Shown here: in pieces, positions 42,908-52,136 of the stretch
Layout of the letters: every line of letters starts with the position of its first letter
How positions within the stretch are numbered: the first letter of the stretch is position 1
Assembly: GCA_013112555.1 (NCBI GenBank)
Contig: JABFGK010000001.1
Span: 2,578,581 to 2,642,580, forward strand
From: Planctomycetota bacterium
GTDB taxonomy: Bacteria > Planctomycetota > Phycisphaerae > Phycisphaerales > UBA5793
Direction of reading: 5' to 3'
Length of the DNA: 64,000 nucleotides
The notes under the pieces: model-generated
The model's input: the letters and a program-made list of their open reading frames with translations, nothing else
The model's database searches: none
What the model was told of the DNA's origin: nothing
Position numbers and translations under genes: made by a program

Positions 42908-44109
42908 GCGTTGCCTCATTCCAATACGAAGCGCTCACCGCAGACGGCGAAGTGCGCCAGGGCCTGACGAAGGCTGAGAACTGGCACGATGCGTATCGGC
43001 AGCTGGCCTCTGCAGGCCTGTCACCGATCACGATCTCACCGGAGAAGAAACGTCGATTCGGACGGCGCAAAAAGCGAATCTCACTGCGCGACCTGAGCCT
43101 GTTTACCTATCAATTCTCCGTGCTGATGGAGGCACGCCTGCCGATCTCCGAGGGTCTGCGCTCCATAGCAGAAGAGGAAACGCACGAGTCGCTCAAGGAG
43201 ATGGTGCTTGATATTGCTTCGCACATTGAGGCCGGCAGCACCGTCACCGATTCGCTGAAGCCCTACGAACATGTGTTCGGCGACGTCTATCTCGAAACGA
43301 TCCATGCAGCAGAGCAGAGCGGCAACATGGTGGCCGTGCTCGAGCATCTGTCCAAGATGCTTGATCAGGAAGTTGAGCGTCGGGCCTCGATTCGCTCGGC
43401 GTTGATCTACCCGCTGTGCGTCGTGTCAGCGCTGCTGTTGGCGGTCGTGTTTCTGATGATCTTTATCGTGCCCCGGTTTACGAAGATGTTCACCGAGCGC
43501 GACGTGGCATTGCCGTTGCCGACCAAACTGCTGATCGGGACGAGCCAGTTCATGATCAGTTACTGGTGGCTCGGTCTGATTCTGGTTATTGGATGTGCAA
43601 TGCTTCTCAAACAGATTCTTTCGATGCCTCAAGGGCGCGCGCTGGTTGACCGATATCTGTTTCGAATTCCAGTGGTCAGTCGCGCGCTGCAGGCCGCGGC
43701 GTTGGCGCGCTTCGCTCACGTCTTCAGCCTGTCACTGTCAAGCGGTCTGAGTCTGATCGATTGTCTGGAAATGAGTGGGCGGGCATCGGGGCGACCGTTG
43801 CTAATGCGTGATGCAAACTATCTGGCCGCACAGGTCGCCCAGGGCGGCCGCCTGGCTGATGCGCTGCCGCGGTGTGAGTACATCACCCGATTCGCACGTC
43901 GTCTCATCAGTGCCGGCGAGCAATCGGCAGAGATGCCGCGCATGTGCGGGATTATCGCTCGGCACTATGACCGGGAGGTGAGGTATCTCACAAAGAATGT
44001 GGCCACGATCATCGAGCCAATCCTGGTGCTCGTGCTGGCCTGCGTCGTGCTGTTTATTGCACTGGCCGTGTTCCTGCCCATGTGGAACATGATGAGCATT
44101 ATGGGATAA
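42904..44109 (+). CDS. gspF: GspF/PilC-type inner-membrane platform protein
   Basis: A 401-residue protein with two GspF domains (about 65-190 and 270-395), each ending in membrane spans. The first domain has LFTYQFSVLMEARLPISEGL, the second has RFAHVFSLSLSSGLSLIDCL. The spans are LIYPLCVVSALLLAVVFLMI, WLGLILVIGCAMLLKQIL and ILVLVLACVVLFIALAVFLP. The soluble N-terminus has FQYEALTADGEVRQG. It forms the platform that couples the ATPase to pilin addition. Overlaps gspE by four bases. Confidence 0.96.
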   Translation: MSVASFQYEALTADGEVRQGLTKAENWHDAYRQLASAGLSPITISPEKKRRFGRRKKRISLRDLSLFTYQFSVLMEARLPISEGLRSIAEEETHESLKEMVLDIASHIEAGSTVTDSLKPYEHVFGDVYLETIHAAEQSGNMVAVLEHLSKMLDQEVERRASIRSALIYPLCVVSALLLAVVFLMIFIVPRFTKMFTERDVALPLPTKLLIGTSQFMISYWWLGLILVIGCAMLLKQILSMPQGRALVDRYLFRIPVVSRALQAAALARFAHVFSLSLSSGLSLIDCLEMSGRASGRPLLMRDANYLAAQVAQGGRLADALPRCEYITRFARRLISAGEQSAEMPRMCGIIARHYDREVRYLTKNVATIIEPILVLVLACVVLFIALAVFLPMWNMMSIMG

Positions 44110-44297
44110 GGCACTGCGCCGTGGCGTGGTGCTTCAGTCGACCGCTCACCATGCGTCGTTCAGGTGAGTGAGCGAGCGAGAGCGCAAATGAACGACAGAG
44201 GCGGAAGCGGTCCTTCGCGCCTGACCCGACTGCATGAGGGTAGGCCGGACCACGTCTTCACATCGAGAATCGTACTTGTCAGATAAAGGAGTACATC

Positions 44298-44720
44298 ATG
44301 CAGAGACACCGTGAACATCGATCATACGCATTTACGCTGATCGAACTCGTGGCCGTGATCATCGTGCTGGCCATTCTCTCGGGCGTGGCATTGCCGAAGT
44401 TCTTCGACTACTCGGCCAAGGCCAAGGAATCGGCATGCAAGGGTGCACTGGGTGGCGTCCGCGCTGCCGTGGCAAACTTCTATGCCAATGCCGCCATCAA
44501 CGGCTCGCCTGCCTACCCATCCCTGTCCGAGGTACAGTCGGTCGGCTCGGTGATGCAGGAGACGATTCCGGATAACCCGTACAACGGCTCCAACTCGATT
44601 TCGGCAGCCACCTATGACGCGTCCGACCCACCGGTCAGCGGCAGTGCCGGCTGGAACTATGACGCCAGCAGCGGCCGATTCTGGGCCAATTCGGATAACG
44701 TCGGCGAGAATGAGTGGTAA
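44298..44720 (+). CDS. Major pseudopilin, GspG-like
   Basis: A 140-residue pilin-like protein. The prepilin leader MQRHREHRSYA precedes the cleavage site and FTLIELVAVIIVLAILSGVA, with Glu5. The mature protein is short with a beta domain (YDASSGRFWANSDNVGE). AAGGAG lies six bases upstream, the strongest ribosome site in the operon, as expected for the major subunit. It needs a prepilin peptidase, not present here. Confidence 0.9.
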   Translation: MQRHREHRSYAFTLIELVAVIIVLAILSGVALPKFFDYSAKAKESACKGALGGVRAAVANFYANAAINGSPAYPSLSEVQSVGSVMQETIPDNPYNGSNSISAATYDASDPPVSGSAGWNYDASSGRFWANSDNVGENEW

Positions 44721-44864
44721 AGCGCGACGACCGAGCGCTGCAGGACGATCTCCCGCATCGCGCAACGCGTCTGCGCTTGAATACGCCACGCCACGCCATG
44801 AGTCGGTGTTGACCGCCTGTCTGTCTACGACTGACGTGGGTCAACACCAGGATCGGAGCAGGTC

Positions 44865-45464
44865 GTGCGTTCACCGACGGATGACACTCAGGCCTTGCGC
44901 TGCGCCGTGACGCGCTGCGTGCCGGCCTCTCGATCAACGGTGAGTCTCCCCCCGCCCGGTTGCGGCCGGTCCGGGTTCACGCTCATCGAGTTGGTCGCCG
45001 TCATGGTGATGGTCTCGATCGTCGGGCTCGTCGTGATTGTGCCGAGCATGTCCGATCTGACAACCAGTAGACAGTCCGGCGCTGCCACCCGCGTTTTGCA
45101 TGACATCCATGCAGCACGACAGCGGGCCATGGCCCGGGGAACACGGCTCTGGGTCGTGTTTGACGCCGACTCAGATCGCTACGACGTGTACGTGGAGCCG
45201 GCAGGCTCACCGGGTCGCGCCAATCGCATCCCGCTGGTCGATCCGGCCACCGGGAACGAAGTCGGACTGCAACTCAACGAGTGGCCGTATGCCGGCAGCG
45301 GGATCGATGCGATCGACGTGGCCGGGGGGACCGAAATCGGATTTGACTACCTGGGCCGGGCCCTAACCGAAGGCGAGCAGATCCTCACCCAGGACGGAAC
45401 AGTCACGCTGACCGGTGGGCATACGCTCACCATCGCAGCACGGACGGGTCATGTATACGAGTAA
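44865..45464 (+). CDS. Minor pseudopilin, GspH-like
   Basis: A 199-residue protein with the pilin N-terminus SGFTLIELVAVMVMVSIVGL at residues 36-55 after an unusually long leader (35 residues). The globular part (VLHDIHAARQRAMARGTRLW and VVFDADSDRYDVYV) matches the GspH/FimT pattern. The start at GTG 44865 has GGAG seven bases upstream. A GTG at 44940 would give a normal short leader but has no ribosome site. Confidence 0.85.
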   Translation: MRSPTDDTQALRCAVTRCVPASRSTVSLPPPGCGRSGFTLIELVAVMVMVSIVGLVVIVPSMSDLTTSRQSGAATRVLHDIHAARQRAMARGTRLWVVFDADSDRYDVYVEPAGSPGRANRIPLVDPATGNEVGLQLNEWPYAGSGIDAIDVAGGTEIGFDYLGRALTEGEQILTQDGTVTLTGGHTLTIAARTGHVYE

Positions 45465-45489
45465 CATACAACTCGGAGCCGGCCCTCCC

Positions 45490-45912
45490 GTGAGCAGACT
45501 CGATCGGCGTCGCGCCTTTACGTTGATCGAGACGATCGCGGCCGTGGTCGTATTGGCTATTGCAATCCCCCCACTGCTGCTGACTGCACGGCGAGCCACC
45601 ATTGATTCGGTCACGCCGATCATGTTCTCACGCGCCCGTTGGTTGGCCGTGGAAAAACTCGAAGATGTGATCGGCGACCGCCACAGCCCCCAGCGCGGGT
45701 ATGACTATCTCAGTTCGGGCAACTACCCAGCGGAGGACCCCGTCACGTCGGACCCGGGCTTCTCGCGCTCCGTGCAACTCAGTGAAACCGGGGCCGACCT
45801 GCAGACTCCCGGAACCGGATACATGACCGTGACGGTCACCGTCAGTTGGACTGATGCAACCGCAACCGTCCGCTCGCTGCAAATCGGAACCGTTCTGACA
45901 GAGTATGAATAA
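45490..45912 (+). CDS. Minor pseudopilin, GspI-like
   Basis: The product begins MSRLDRRRAFTLIETIAAVV when started at GTG 45490, giving a ten-residue basic leader as prepilin peptidase requires. The mature protein has the GspI pattern (RWLAVEKLEDVIGDRHSP). The open frame extends to 45415, and an ATG at 45451 overlaps the previous gene but would add a 13-residue tail before the leader. Confidence 0.8.
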   Translation: MSRLDRRRAFTLIETIAAVVVLAIAIPPLLLTARRATIDSVTPIMFSRARWLAVEKLEDVIGDRHSPQRGYDYLSSGNYPAEDPVTSDPGFSRSVQLSETGADLQTPGTGYMTVTVTVSWTDATATVRSLQIGTVLTEYE

Positions 45913-45914
45913 CG

Positions 45915-46481
45915 ATGTCACACAGCCGAACAGACCGACGACTCCGCCTCTCGGCTTCGGGGTTTACCCTCGTGGAGACGATTGCCGTCATCACGGTGCT
46001 GGCCGTGATCGGGTCGATGGTCTCGATGCTGCTGCTGACTTCGAGTACGGGGTATCACGACGCCTCGGTCCAGGGACAGTTGCATGTGGAGACAAGCAGC
46101 GCTCTGGATCGGGTCGTTCGTGAGTTTCGGCAAATCGAGGCTGTTGATGATGGGCAAGGCAGCCTGATGCCGGATATTACATCGGCTGCAGAGAATGCCA
46201 TTGCCTGGTCCACGGACAGCAGCCTGAGTGTGAACGGCGATCAGCAGTTGATTCTGCGGCTCGGCGGCACCGACTCCGTCCTCGCAACCGATGTCACTGC
46301 ACTCGCACTGGACTACCTTGATGGAACCGCCTCCTCGTTGCTCTCGGGAGGGCAGGTCCCCAACGGCAGTCTGCCCGACATCCGCAGACTGTCGATCAGC
46401 CTGACGGTCACACGCAGCGGCTTGAGCGACACACTCCACACGCGCCTGTTCCTGCGGTCCGTCATGGAGGGCACAGGATGA
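45915..46481 (+). CDS. Minor pseudopilin, GspJ-like
   Basis: A 188-residue protein: leader MSHSRTDRRLRLSASG, then FTLVETIAVITVLAVIGSMV. The mature part (LDRVVREFRQIEAVDDGQGS and onward) fits the GspJ class. It starts three bases after the gspI-like stop and overlaps the next gene by four bases. Confidence 0.85.
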   Translation: MSHSRTDRRLRLSASGFTLVETIAVITVLAVIGSMVSMLLLTSSTGYHDASVQGQLHVETSSALDRVVREFRQIEAVDDGQGSLMPDITSAAENAIAWSTDSSLSVNGDQQLILRLGGTDSVLATDVTALALDYLDGTASSLLSGGQVPNGSLPDIRRLSISLTVTRSGLSDTLHTRLFLRSVMEGTG

Positions 46482-46894
46482 GACACGAGAATCAACACGA
46501 TCTGCACAACACCCGCCGGAGCCGTGGGGCCGTCATTGCGGCCGTCGTCGTCCTGCTGCTGGCTGCCAACATTGCCATCATCGGCTTTGCGCTGACGGTC
46601 ACGTCGGATCAATCAATCGCCGTCGATCGGCTCGACACCGTCCGCGCGTTCTATGCCGCCGAGGCCGGCGTCAGCATGGCCGTCCGTGAACTGATGTTAA
46701 GTGAAGATGAGGATGGGGACGGCTCGATCGGTTCGATCTCAGACGACGGGAATCCGGATAATAACCCAACCCTCCCTCAGGCCAGTGTCGTCGTGACCGT
46801 CAGCACCGGCGGCGGGAGCGACGTGACGCTGACAAGCACCGGCTCAGCCGGCCAGTCACGACGCAGCCTGGAAGCGTTACTGAGTTCGTCCTAG
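46478..46894 (+). CDS. Minor pilin-like protein, GspK/PilX-like
   Basis: A 138-residue protein: TRRSRGAVIAAVVVLLLAAN then IAIIGFALTVTSDQ forms the pilin helix but without the FTLIE motif and its Glu. FYAAEAGVSMAVRELMLSED is the PilX/GspK-like signature after the helix. It is much shorter than full GspK (over 300 residues) and lacks its large insert domain. It is the last pilin gene in the run. Confidence 0.75.
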   Translation: MRHENQHDLHNTRRSRGAVIAAVVVLLLAANIAIIGFALTVTSDQSIAVDRLDTVRAFYAAEAGVSMAVRELMLSEDEDGDGSIGSISDDGNPDNNPTLPQASVVVTVSTGGGSDVTLTSTGSAGQSRRSLEALLSSS

Positions 46895-47138
46895 TGCGCG
46901 GTTACGTCAGGGAGAGAACAAACGCGTGGTTATCGGGTGCCTGTGCCATATCACAGCGTCACACAGGGAAACTTGTAGTGACTGATGGGTTCCGGACAAG
47001 CCGACTGACGTCACCGCGATCAATCCGGTGATCAGTCCATCCGAAGTGACCGATCGAGTTTGAGATTCTGAAGCCGGTGCGTTCGTGGGAGCAGGCCGGC
47101 GGCCGAGTGAGTCGTGATCCAGCCGTTGGGAGACTACC

Positions 47139-48827
47139 GTGAATCGTATCCGTCAATCACATACAGATGCTCGCACTACCTTCCACCCGGGTATTCAGGC
47201 ACTTCTGTACCTGGTTTTTGTCGTGGCCTGGTTGATGTTCCCGCAGACACAGCACGCCGCATCGTCCCCGATTGCATCGGAGGCTGTGTTCATCTCGCTG
47301 GCTCATGCAACAGGTGGCAGCATCGTTGTGTCCGCGATGGATGATGACGATGACGATGATGACGACAAGGACAAGGGCAAGAAGAAGGACCACGACGACG
47401 ACGACGATGATGACGACAAGGACAAGGGCAAGAAGAAGGACCACGACGACGACGATGATGACGGCAAGGGCAAGGGCAAGAAGAAGGGCCACGACGACGA
47501 CGATGATGACGACGATGACCATGATGGCCATGGTGACGACGAGGGTGATGACGAGGGTGATGACGAGGGGGAATCCGACGGCGGCGTCACCCTCTACGTT
47601 CGTACCAGTGGCAGCGATTCGAATAACGGGTTGACACCCGAGACCGCATTTGCCTCCATTCAGAAGGCGGTCAACTCCTGCACCGGCGACGGCTACACCA
47701 TCTACGTCGGGCCCGGCACCTACCACGAAACCGTGGAAGTCGGGTACGGCGGCGGCAAGGCTGCCAAGAGCGGCGAGAAAGGAAGCCTCAACCGGATCAT
47801 CGGTGACAAGGGCGGCACCAAGACCGGCGATCCTGCCGGCTCCGTCATCGTGGATGGTGATGGGAGCAAGAACTGGGGCATTCTCGTCTATGAACGGGAC
47901 TACTGGTCCATTCACACCATGACCGTCAAGGGCTTCCGCTCATACGGAATCTACTGTGGGCTCGGAGAGGGCCAGGAGGTCCATGGATGTACCGTCTATA
48001 TGGACGGCTACTACGGGATTCTCTCCGTCTACGGCGTGGATGCCAAGATCTGCAACAATCGCCTGTACCGGGGGACGCGCGGGTATTACATGATCTATGC
48101 CTATGCGTCCGGCGGCACCGTCCTCGTCGACAGCAACCGGTTCAACCAGACCGGCGATGCGTACCTGGCGTGTGGGTATGGCGACGGCTACTGGTCCCAG
48201 AACAGATATAACAACTCGTATTATTACTATGGGATTCTGGCTTACTCCTACCCCAAGAGTGATACAAAACTCATCGTGACGAACAACATCGGCAGCGATG
48301 TCCTCTACGGCATCTATGCGTACAGTTACAAGAAGGACCACTCAGACATCACGATCGCGCATAATGTGCTCAGCGGCTGCTACTACGGGATGTATACTTA
48401 TTGCTATGCCGGCGAGATGCTGCTGGCTGACAATGTCATCACCGACTCCTACGTCGGGATCATGTCGCAGGACCACAAAGGCTCGACGCGAATCAGCGGC
48501 CTGCTGACGAACAATATTACATTCAAGCCGGTCTGGCTGCGCGGAAAGAAGAATGTCGAAGGGCACATCGACGGGCAGGACCCGATGTGGGTGGATGCAG
48601 CCTCCGGCAACTTCCTCCCACAGCCCGGTTCACCGGCAATCGACGGCGGCCTGGGCGTGGCAGGCATCAACATCGACATCCGCGACCTCTCACGGCCGAT
48701 CGACGGCGATCGAGACGGTCTGGCCGGCTACGACCTCGGCGCGTACGAGTATGACCCGGTCTCCGACGGGGCCTCGGCACCGGTCATCGTCATGTGGCGA
48801 GAAGTAGACAGCGAGACGACTGACTAA
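47139..48827 (+). CDS. Secreted Asp/Lys-rich protein with right-handed beta-helix
   Basis: The 562-residue product has a signal (ALLYLVFVVAWLMFPQTQHA). Residues 68-145 are a low-complexity acidic region of three DNA-level repeats, alternating runs of Asp with KDKGKKK and GKGKGKKK, followed by GDDEG repeats. Residues 150-540 form a parallel beta-helix (LYVRTSGSDSNNGLTPETAF start, then repeated NN/SN turns such as CNNRLYRG, DSNRFNQ and TNNIGS), rich in Tyr. The C-terminus GLAGYDLGAYEYDP is typical of such proteins. GTG 47139 has GGGAG. It sits inside the pseudopilus gene cluster and may be a secreted substrate. Poly-Asp suggests calcium binding; this is inference. Confidence 0.85.
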   Translation: MNRIRQSHTDARTTFHPGIQALLYLVFVVAWLMFPQTQHAASSPIASEAVFISLAHATGGSIVVSAMDDDDDDDDDKDKGKKKDHDDDDDDDDKDKGKKKDHDDDDDDGKGKGKKKGHDDDDDDDDDHDGHGDDEGDDEGDDEGESDGGVTLYVRTSGSDSNNGLTPETAFASIQKAVNSCTGDGYTIYVGPGTYHETVEVGYGGGKAAKSGEKGSLNRIIGDKGGTKTGDPAGSVIVDGDGSKNWGILVYERDYWSIHTMTVKGFRSYGIYCGLGEGQEVHGCTVYMDGYYGILSVYGVDAKICNNRLYRGTRGYYMIYAYASGGTVLVDSNRFNQTGDAYLACGYGDGYWSQNRYNNSYYYYGILAYSYPKSDTKLIVTNNIGSDVLYGIYAYSYKKDHSDITIAHNVLSGCYYGMYTYCYAGEMLLADNVITDSYVGIMSQDHKGSTRISGLLTNNITFKPVWLRGKKNVEGHIDGQDPMWVDAASGNFLPQPGSPAIDGGLGVAGINIDIRDLSRPIDGDRDGLAGYDLGAYEYDPVSDGASAPVIVMWREVDSETTD

Positions 48828-49073
48828 GCCCACGGCTGGCCGTGCGAACGTGCGTACCCGGCGCTTCGGGTACTTCTGAATGACGTACTGTGGCGGCCCG
48901 GCGCTGCCGATCGCCGGTGCAGGTGATTTCAGTGATTCACGGTCCTCCTGCAAGCCCGGAATCTGCCCCGGTTGCCGGTCGGGATACCGAAGGGGCAGCC
49001 CGAATGAGCCGATATCTGATGTGCAATCGATTCATTGTGACGAATATCGCAGATCGGGCAGGCGGAATGAACC

Positions 49074-50768
49074 ATGCGTCGTACCAGTCCTCTCTTCATT
49101 AATCTGACCGATAAGACGATCGAGTTTGCCGTGCCGGGAGGTGGGGCCGGGTCCGCATTATCGGTCCAGGTGGACCTGCCGGATGAGGCAAATGCGTGGA
49201 TCGGCTCGGTTCCCGAACTGGCACCGGTCATCATGGAGGCAGCACAATCGCTCGGCATTGAACATGCCTGCGTGAGCCTGGCCTATGACAGCCCATCACT
49301 GACGACACAGCTGGTCAGTCAGGCAGCCGGGAGCGAAGGCCAGGCGGCCACCGCGGCGCGCCTGGCCAGTGCATCGGGAGCCCACTACGGAACCTCTCCC
49401 TCGGTGACTGATGCGTGTGTAATCGGAATCGACGCTGCGGATCACACCGGTACCAATGAGAATGCGCCGAACAAGTACCATGTCGTGGCCGCGACCGATC
49501 GCCAGGCAGCATGCGAGGCACTCGTCTCATTGATCGAGCGCTGCGGCTGGACGCTGCAGCAACTCATCTCACTGGACTCGTTCGTCGTCAGCCGGGAGGC
49601 TCGCACCTCGCTGGCCCACCACTCGCCGGCCCCGCTGGCACGACTCTACCTCGGGCGCCGACACTCCGTCCTGTCAGTCGGGTGTGCCGGCCGCTTGCGT
49701 TTGTTCAGACGAATCGGATTCGGAATCGATCTGCTTGCCGAGGCACTGTGCAAGCCCATCCCGCTCGGGCACGACGGGCAACGGGAGGCACAACTGGAAT
49801 GGGCCCAGGCACTCGATCTACTCTATACCCAGGGGCTTCCATCGCGTGACACCGAAGTGTGCCAAGGCACGGAGGTCAAGGGCTATCACGTCCTGCCTCT
49901 AATTCAGCCCGTGTTGCAGCGCTTGCTCGTCGAACTGAAGCAGTCCCTGCGTTTCGGATTAAACGAGTTCGAACCAAGCGACATACAAGGCGTCCTGACC
50001 GGGCCCGGAGCGTACGTGGACGGCGTGGCAGGACTGCTCAGTGAGAGCACCGGCATCGATTTCCAGGCGTCGCCGTCGGAGGACGAGTCACGCGAACCCG
50101 AGAACCCAGCCTGGAACGCCTACTCGTTCGGGCAGTTCGTATCCGATGCCGACGACACCGAGACACCGAACCTGCTGCCACCGTCGGCAATTTCACGGGT
50201 CACCGCTCGACGCATTCGCTACGGCCTCGCTGCCGGGTGTGCCGCCGCCGTCATCCTCATCGGGGCCGACACCTTCCGACTCAATCACGCGATTGCCTCG
50301 GCTCGTGTGCAACTTGAACAAGCGGTACAGTCCAATGAAAACCTGACGGCCATGGACGACCTGCGACAGCAGGTGATCGAAAACAACGGCCGGCTGCAGG
50401 CACTCAACAATCAGATGGCCGAAACATACCTGTTCCGAGTCGACTGGGCTGCCGGCATCAAGGAACTGACTCGACTCGCGCCGCCCGAGATCAAACTGAT
50501 TCAAATCGACGCCGGGGCTGACGACGCCGAGAAGGCCGAGGCAGGGTACATGACCGTCCATGCCTACTCGCTCGGCCCATCCGATGATGAAGTGATTCAG
50601 CAATACATTACAAGACTCTCCGACAGCGCGCTGTTTGCATCAGTCAGAATCGGCCCGGTGCAGAAGGTGAACCTGGATGGGACCAGCGCTCGCCGCTTCA
50701 GTGTGGAGACTCGGTTGAGTGCCGTCGATCGGGGCGAGACAGCGCCGGCAACCGACAGTGATCAGTAG
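49074..50768 (+). CDS. GspL-like protein (PilM-like domain fused to PilN-like domain)
   Basis: The 564-residue product has a cytoplasmic actin-fold region (about 1-375: PLFINLTDKTIEFAVPGGG, HVVAATDRQAACEALVSLIE, RLYLGRRHSVLSVGCAGRL). One membrane span lies at about 383-400 (GLAAGCAAAVILIGADTF). A periplasmic coiled coil plus ferredoxin-like domain follows (LRQQVIENNGRLQALNNQMA, WAAGIKELTRLAPPEIKLIQ), as in PilN. This is the GspL arrangement in one chain. It recruits the ATPase to the platform. The following genes are PilO- and PilP-like. Confidence 0.85.
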   Translation: MRRTSPLFINLTDKTIEFAVPGGGAGSALSVQVDLPDEANAWIGSVPELAPVIMEAAQSLGIEHACVSLAYDSPSLTTQLVSQAAGSEGQAATAARLASASGAHYGTSPSVTDACVIGIDAADHTGTNENAPNKYHVVAATDRQAACEALVSLIERCGWTLQQLISLDSFVVSREARTSLAHHSPAPLARLYLGRRHSVLSVGCAGRLRLFRRIGFGIDLLAEALCKPIPLGHDGQREAQLEWAQALDLLYTQGLPSRDTEVCQGTEVKGYHVLPLIQPVLQRLLVELKQSLRFGLNEFEPSDIQGVLTGPGAYVDGVAGLLSESTGIDFQASPSEDESREPENPAWNAYSFGQFVSDADDTETPNLLPPSAISRVTARRIRYGLAAGCAAAVILIGADTFRLNHAIASARVQLEQAVQSNENLTAMDDLRQQVIENNGRLQALNNQMAETYLFRVDWAAGIKELTRLAPPEIKLIQIDAGADDAEKAEAGYMTVHAYSLGPSDDEVIQQYITRLSDSALFASVRIGPVQKVNLDGTSARRFSVETRLSAVDRGETAPATDSDQ

Positions 50769-50789
50769 ACGAAAGAACAAGCCGAAAGC

Positions 50790-51437
50790 GTGGGCAATAT
50801 GGGTGGCGACACCATACGTGAACTTGGATCCTTCGGGCTGATCGCAGCGGCCGTCACGGTCGGCGGCGTCGTGCAGTTTCTGTTCCCGAAGATGAGCGAA
50901 CTGCAAACGACGCAGGCTCAGATTCAACAGATCAATGCGGACGAGGGCGCAAACGCCGGACCGAGTGCCGATGTGCAGGCCCGGGCTGACCACATTCGGG
51001 ACCGGGTTCGCATGGTGAACGAACTGAATCACAAGACAGGTGATACGCGCGTGCTGTATCAACTCCTGCTCCAACTGGCCGAATCCCACGGGGTCGAATA
51101 CGAGAGCATCCAGCCGCAGGAGCAGAGCAAGGCCGAACCAAACTCGAAACAGGTCAGAACAACAGCCTTCCGACTCGCCTGGGTCTCAGACCTGCCATCA
51201 ACCGGCCATATGCTTGAAGACCTGGATGCGTGCGGGATCCCACATCGGGTGGCCAACCTGCATCTGCTCCCGATCAAACAGGATGACATCACCGTGGTGT
51301 CAGTCAGCATGCAGGTTGAGTTCCTGCACTATCCGATAGTCCCGATGCTGGCTGCGATGGCCGAACTCAACGAGTCGGGCGAGCCGGGGAATGACCCAAT
51401 GCCGCCGGCAGCCACGGGGCAGGGAGGTGGCATATGA
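50790..51437 (+). CDS. PilO/GspM-like inner-membrane assembly protein
   Basis: The 215-residue product has one N-terminal span (LGSFGLIAAAVTVGGVVQFL), a coiled coil (MSELQTTQAQIQQINADEGA) and a periplasmic ferredoxin-like domain with VLYQLLLQLAESHGVEYESI and FLHYPIVPMLAAMAEL. It pairs with the PilN-like domain upstream. The start may be GTG 50790 or ATG 50799. The stop overlaps the next start. Confidence 0.82.
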   Translation: MGNMGGDTIRELGSFGLIAAAVTVGGVVQFLFPKMSELQTTQAQIQQINADEGANAGPSADVQARADHIRDRVRMVNELNHKTGDTRVLYQLLLQLAESHGVEYESIQPQEQSKAEPNSKQVRTTAFRLAWVSDLPSTGHMLEDLDACGIPHRVANLHLLPIKQDDITVVSVSMQVEFLHYPIVPMLAAMAELNESGEPGNDPMPPAATGQGGGI

Positions 51438-52051
51438 GTTTCATATCACTGCAACCTGCTGCAAAGATGAAACTGGGGACGGCCGCTGCCGTGATCGGCC
51501 CGGTGGTGCTGGTGCTGTTTACGAAACTGCTCGGGATGGGCCCGGGGCATGTTCAGGGAGGAGAGCAGGGAGATGGCAATGCCACGGCCGGCGAAGCAGC
51601 CCTCACGGGTGTCGCTCACAATGTCACACAAGAGTTGCGCTGCGATGCGACGCACGAGGCGGGAACCGCTGCGCAAGCACTGCGACATGAAGCCTTCCCG
51701 CAGGATCCCTTCTATTTGACCGGGATGTTCGGGGGCGACCCGAGCGAAATGCCGGTCCCGACTCCCGACCTGGGTGCAGGCAACCAGCGCTTCTCAATAT
51801 CCGGGTTCATCAGCGGCTCAAGACCGATGGCCGTGATCAACGACCAGGTCTGCACTATCGGGCAAACGGTCACAGCCGAGCGCTTTCAATGGACGGTCGA
51901 GGCCATCGACTGCGAAAAACGCACCGTCACACTGCGCGGCTCAGATGGCAAATCATTCGTCGTTGAAGCCGATGAACAGGGAACACGCAGCCCGGGACGA
52001 AGAACGCCTGCACAAAACGACAACGGCCCACCCACGATGCCAATCCCATAA
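51434..52051 (+). CDS. PilP/GspC-like periplasmic protein
   Basis: The 205-residue product has one N-terminal span (LGTAAAVIGPVVLVLFTKLL), a flexible linker and a small C-terminal beta domain: FSISGFISGSRPMAVINDQV, GQTVTAERFQWTVEAIDCEK and VTLRGSDGKSFVVEAD. This is the pattern of PilP and of the GspC/GspB homology region that contacts the secretin. No secretin gene follows; the next gene is convergent. Translationally coupled to the PilO-like gene. Confidence 0.75.
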   Translation: MSFISLQPAAKMKLGTAAAVIGPVVLVLFTKLLGMGPGHVQGGEQGDGNATAGEAALTGVAHNVTQELRCDATHEAGTAAQALRHEAFPQDPFYLTGMFGGDPSEMPVPTPDLGAGNQRFSISGFISGSRPMAVINDQVCTIGQTVTAERFQWTVEAIDCEKRTVTLRGSDGKSFVVEADEQGTRSPGRRTPAQNDNGPPTMPIP

Positions 52052-52136
52052 CAACTGAACTGCGATTGCTGCATTGAGTGAACACCATGACCACACGACC
52101 TCGAACAGGTGGCCTGTTCGTGCGCGCTGCGGCCGG

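Noticed and set aside
47157-47915. 252-codon minus-strand frame with poly-Val/Ile runs
   Set aside because: It is the antisense of the poly-Asp/Lys tract of the beta-helix gene; the apparent hydrophobic spans come from the repeat.
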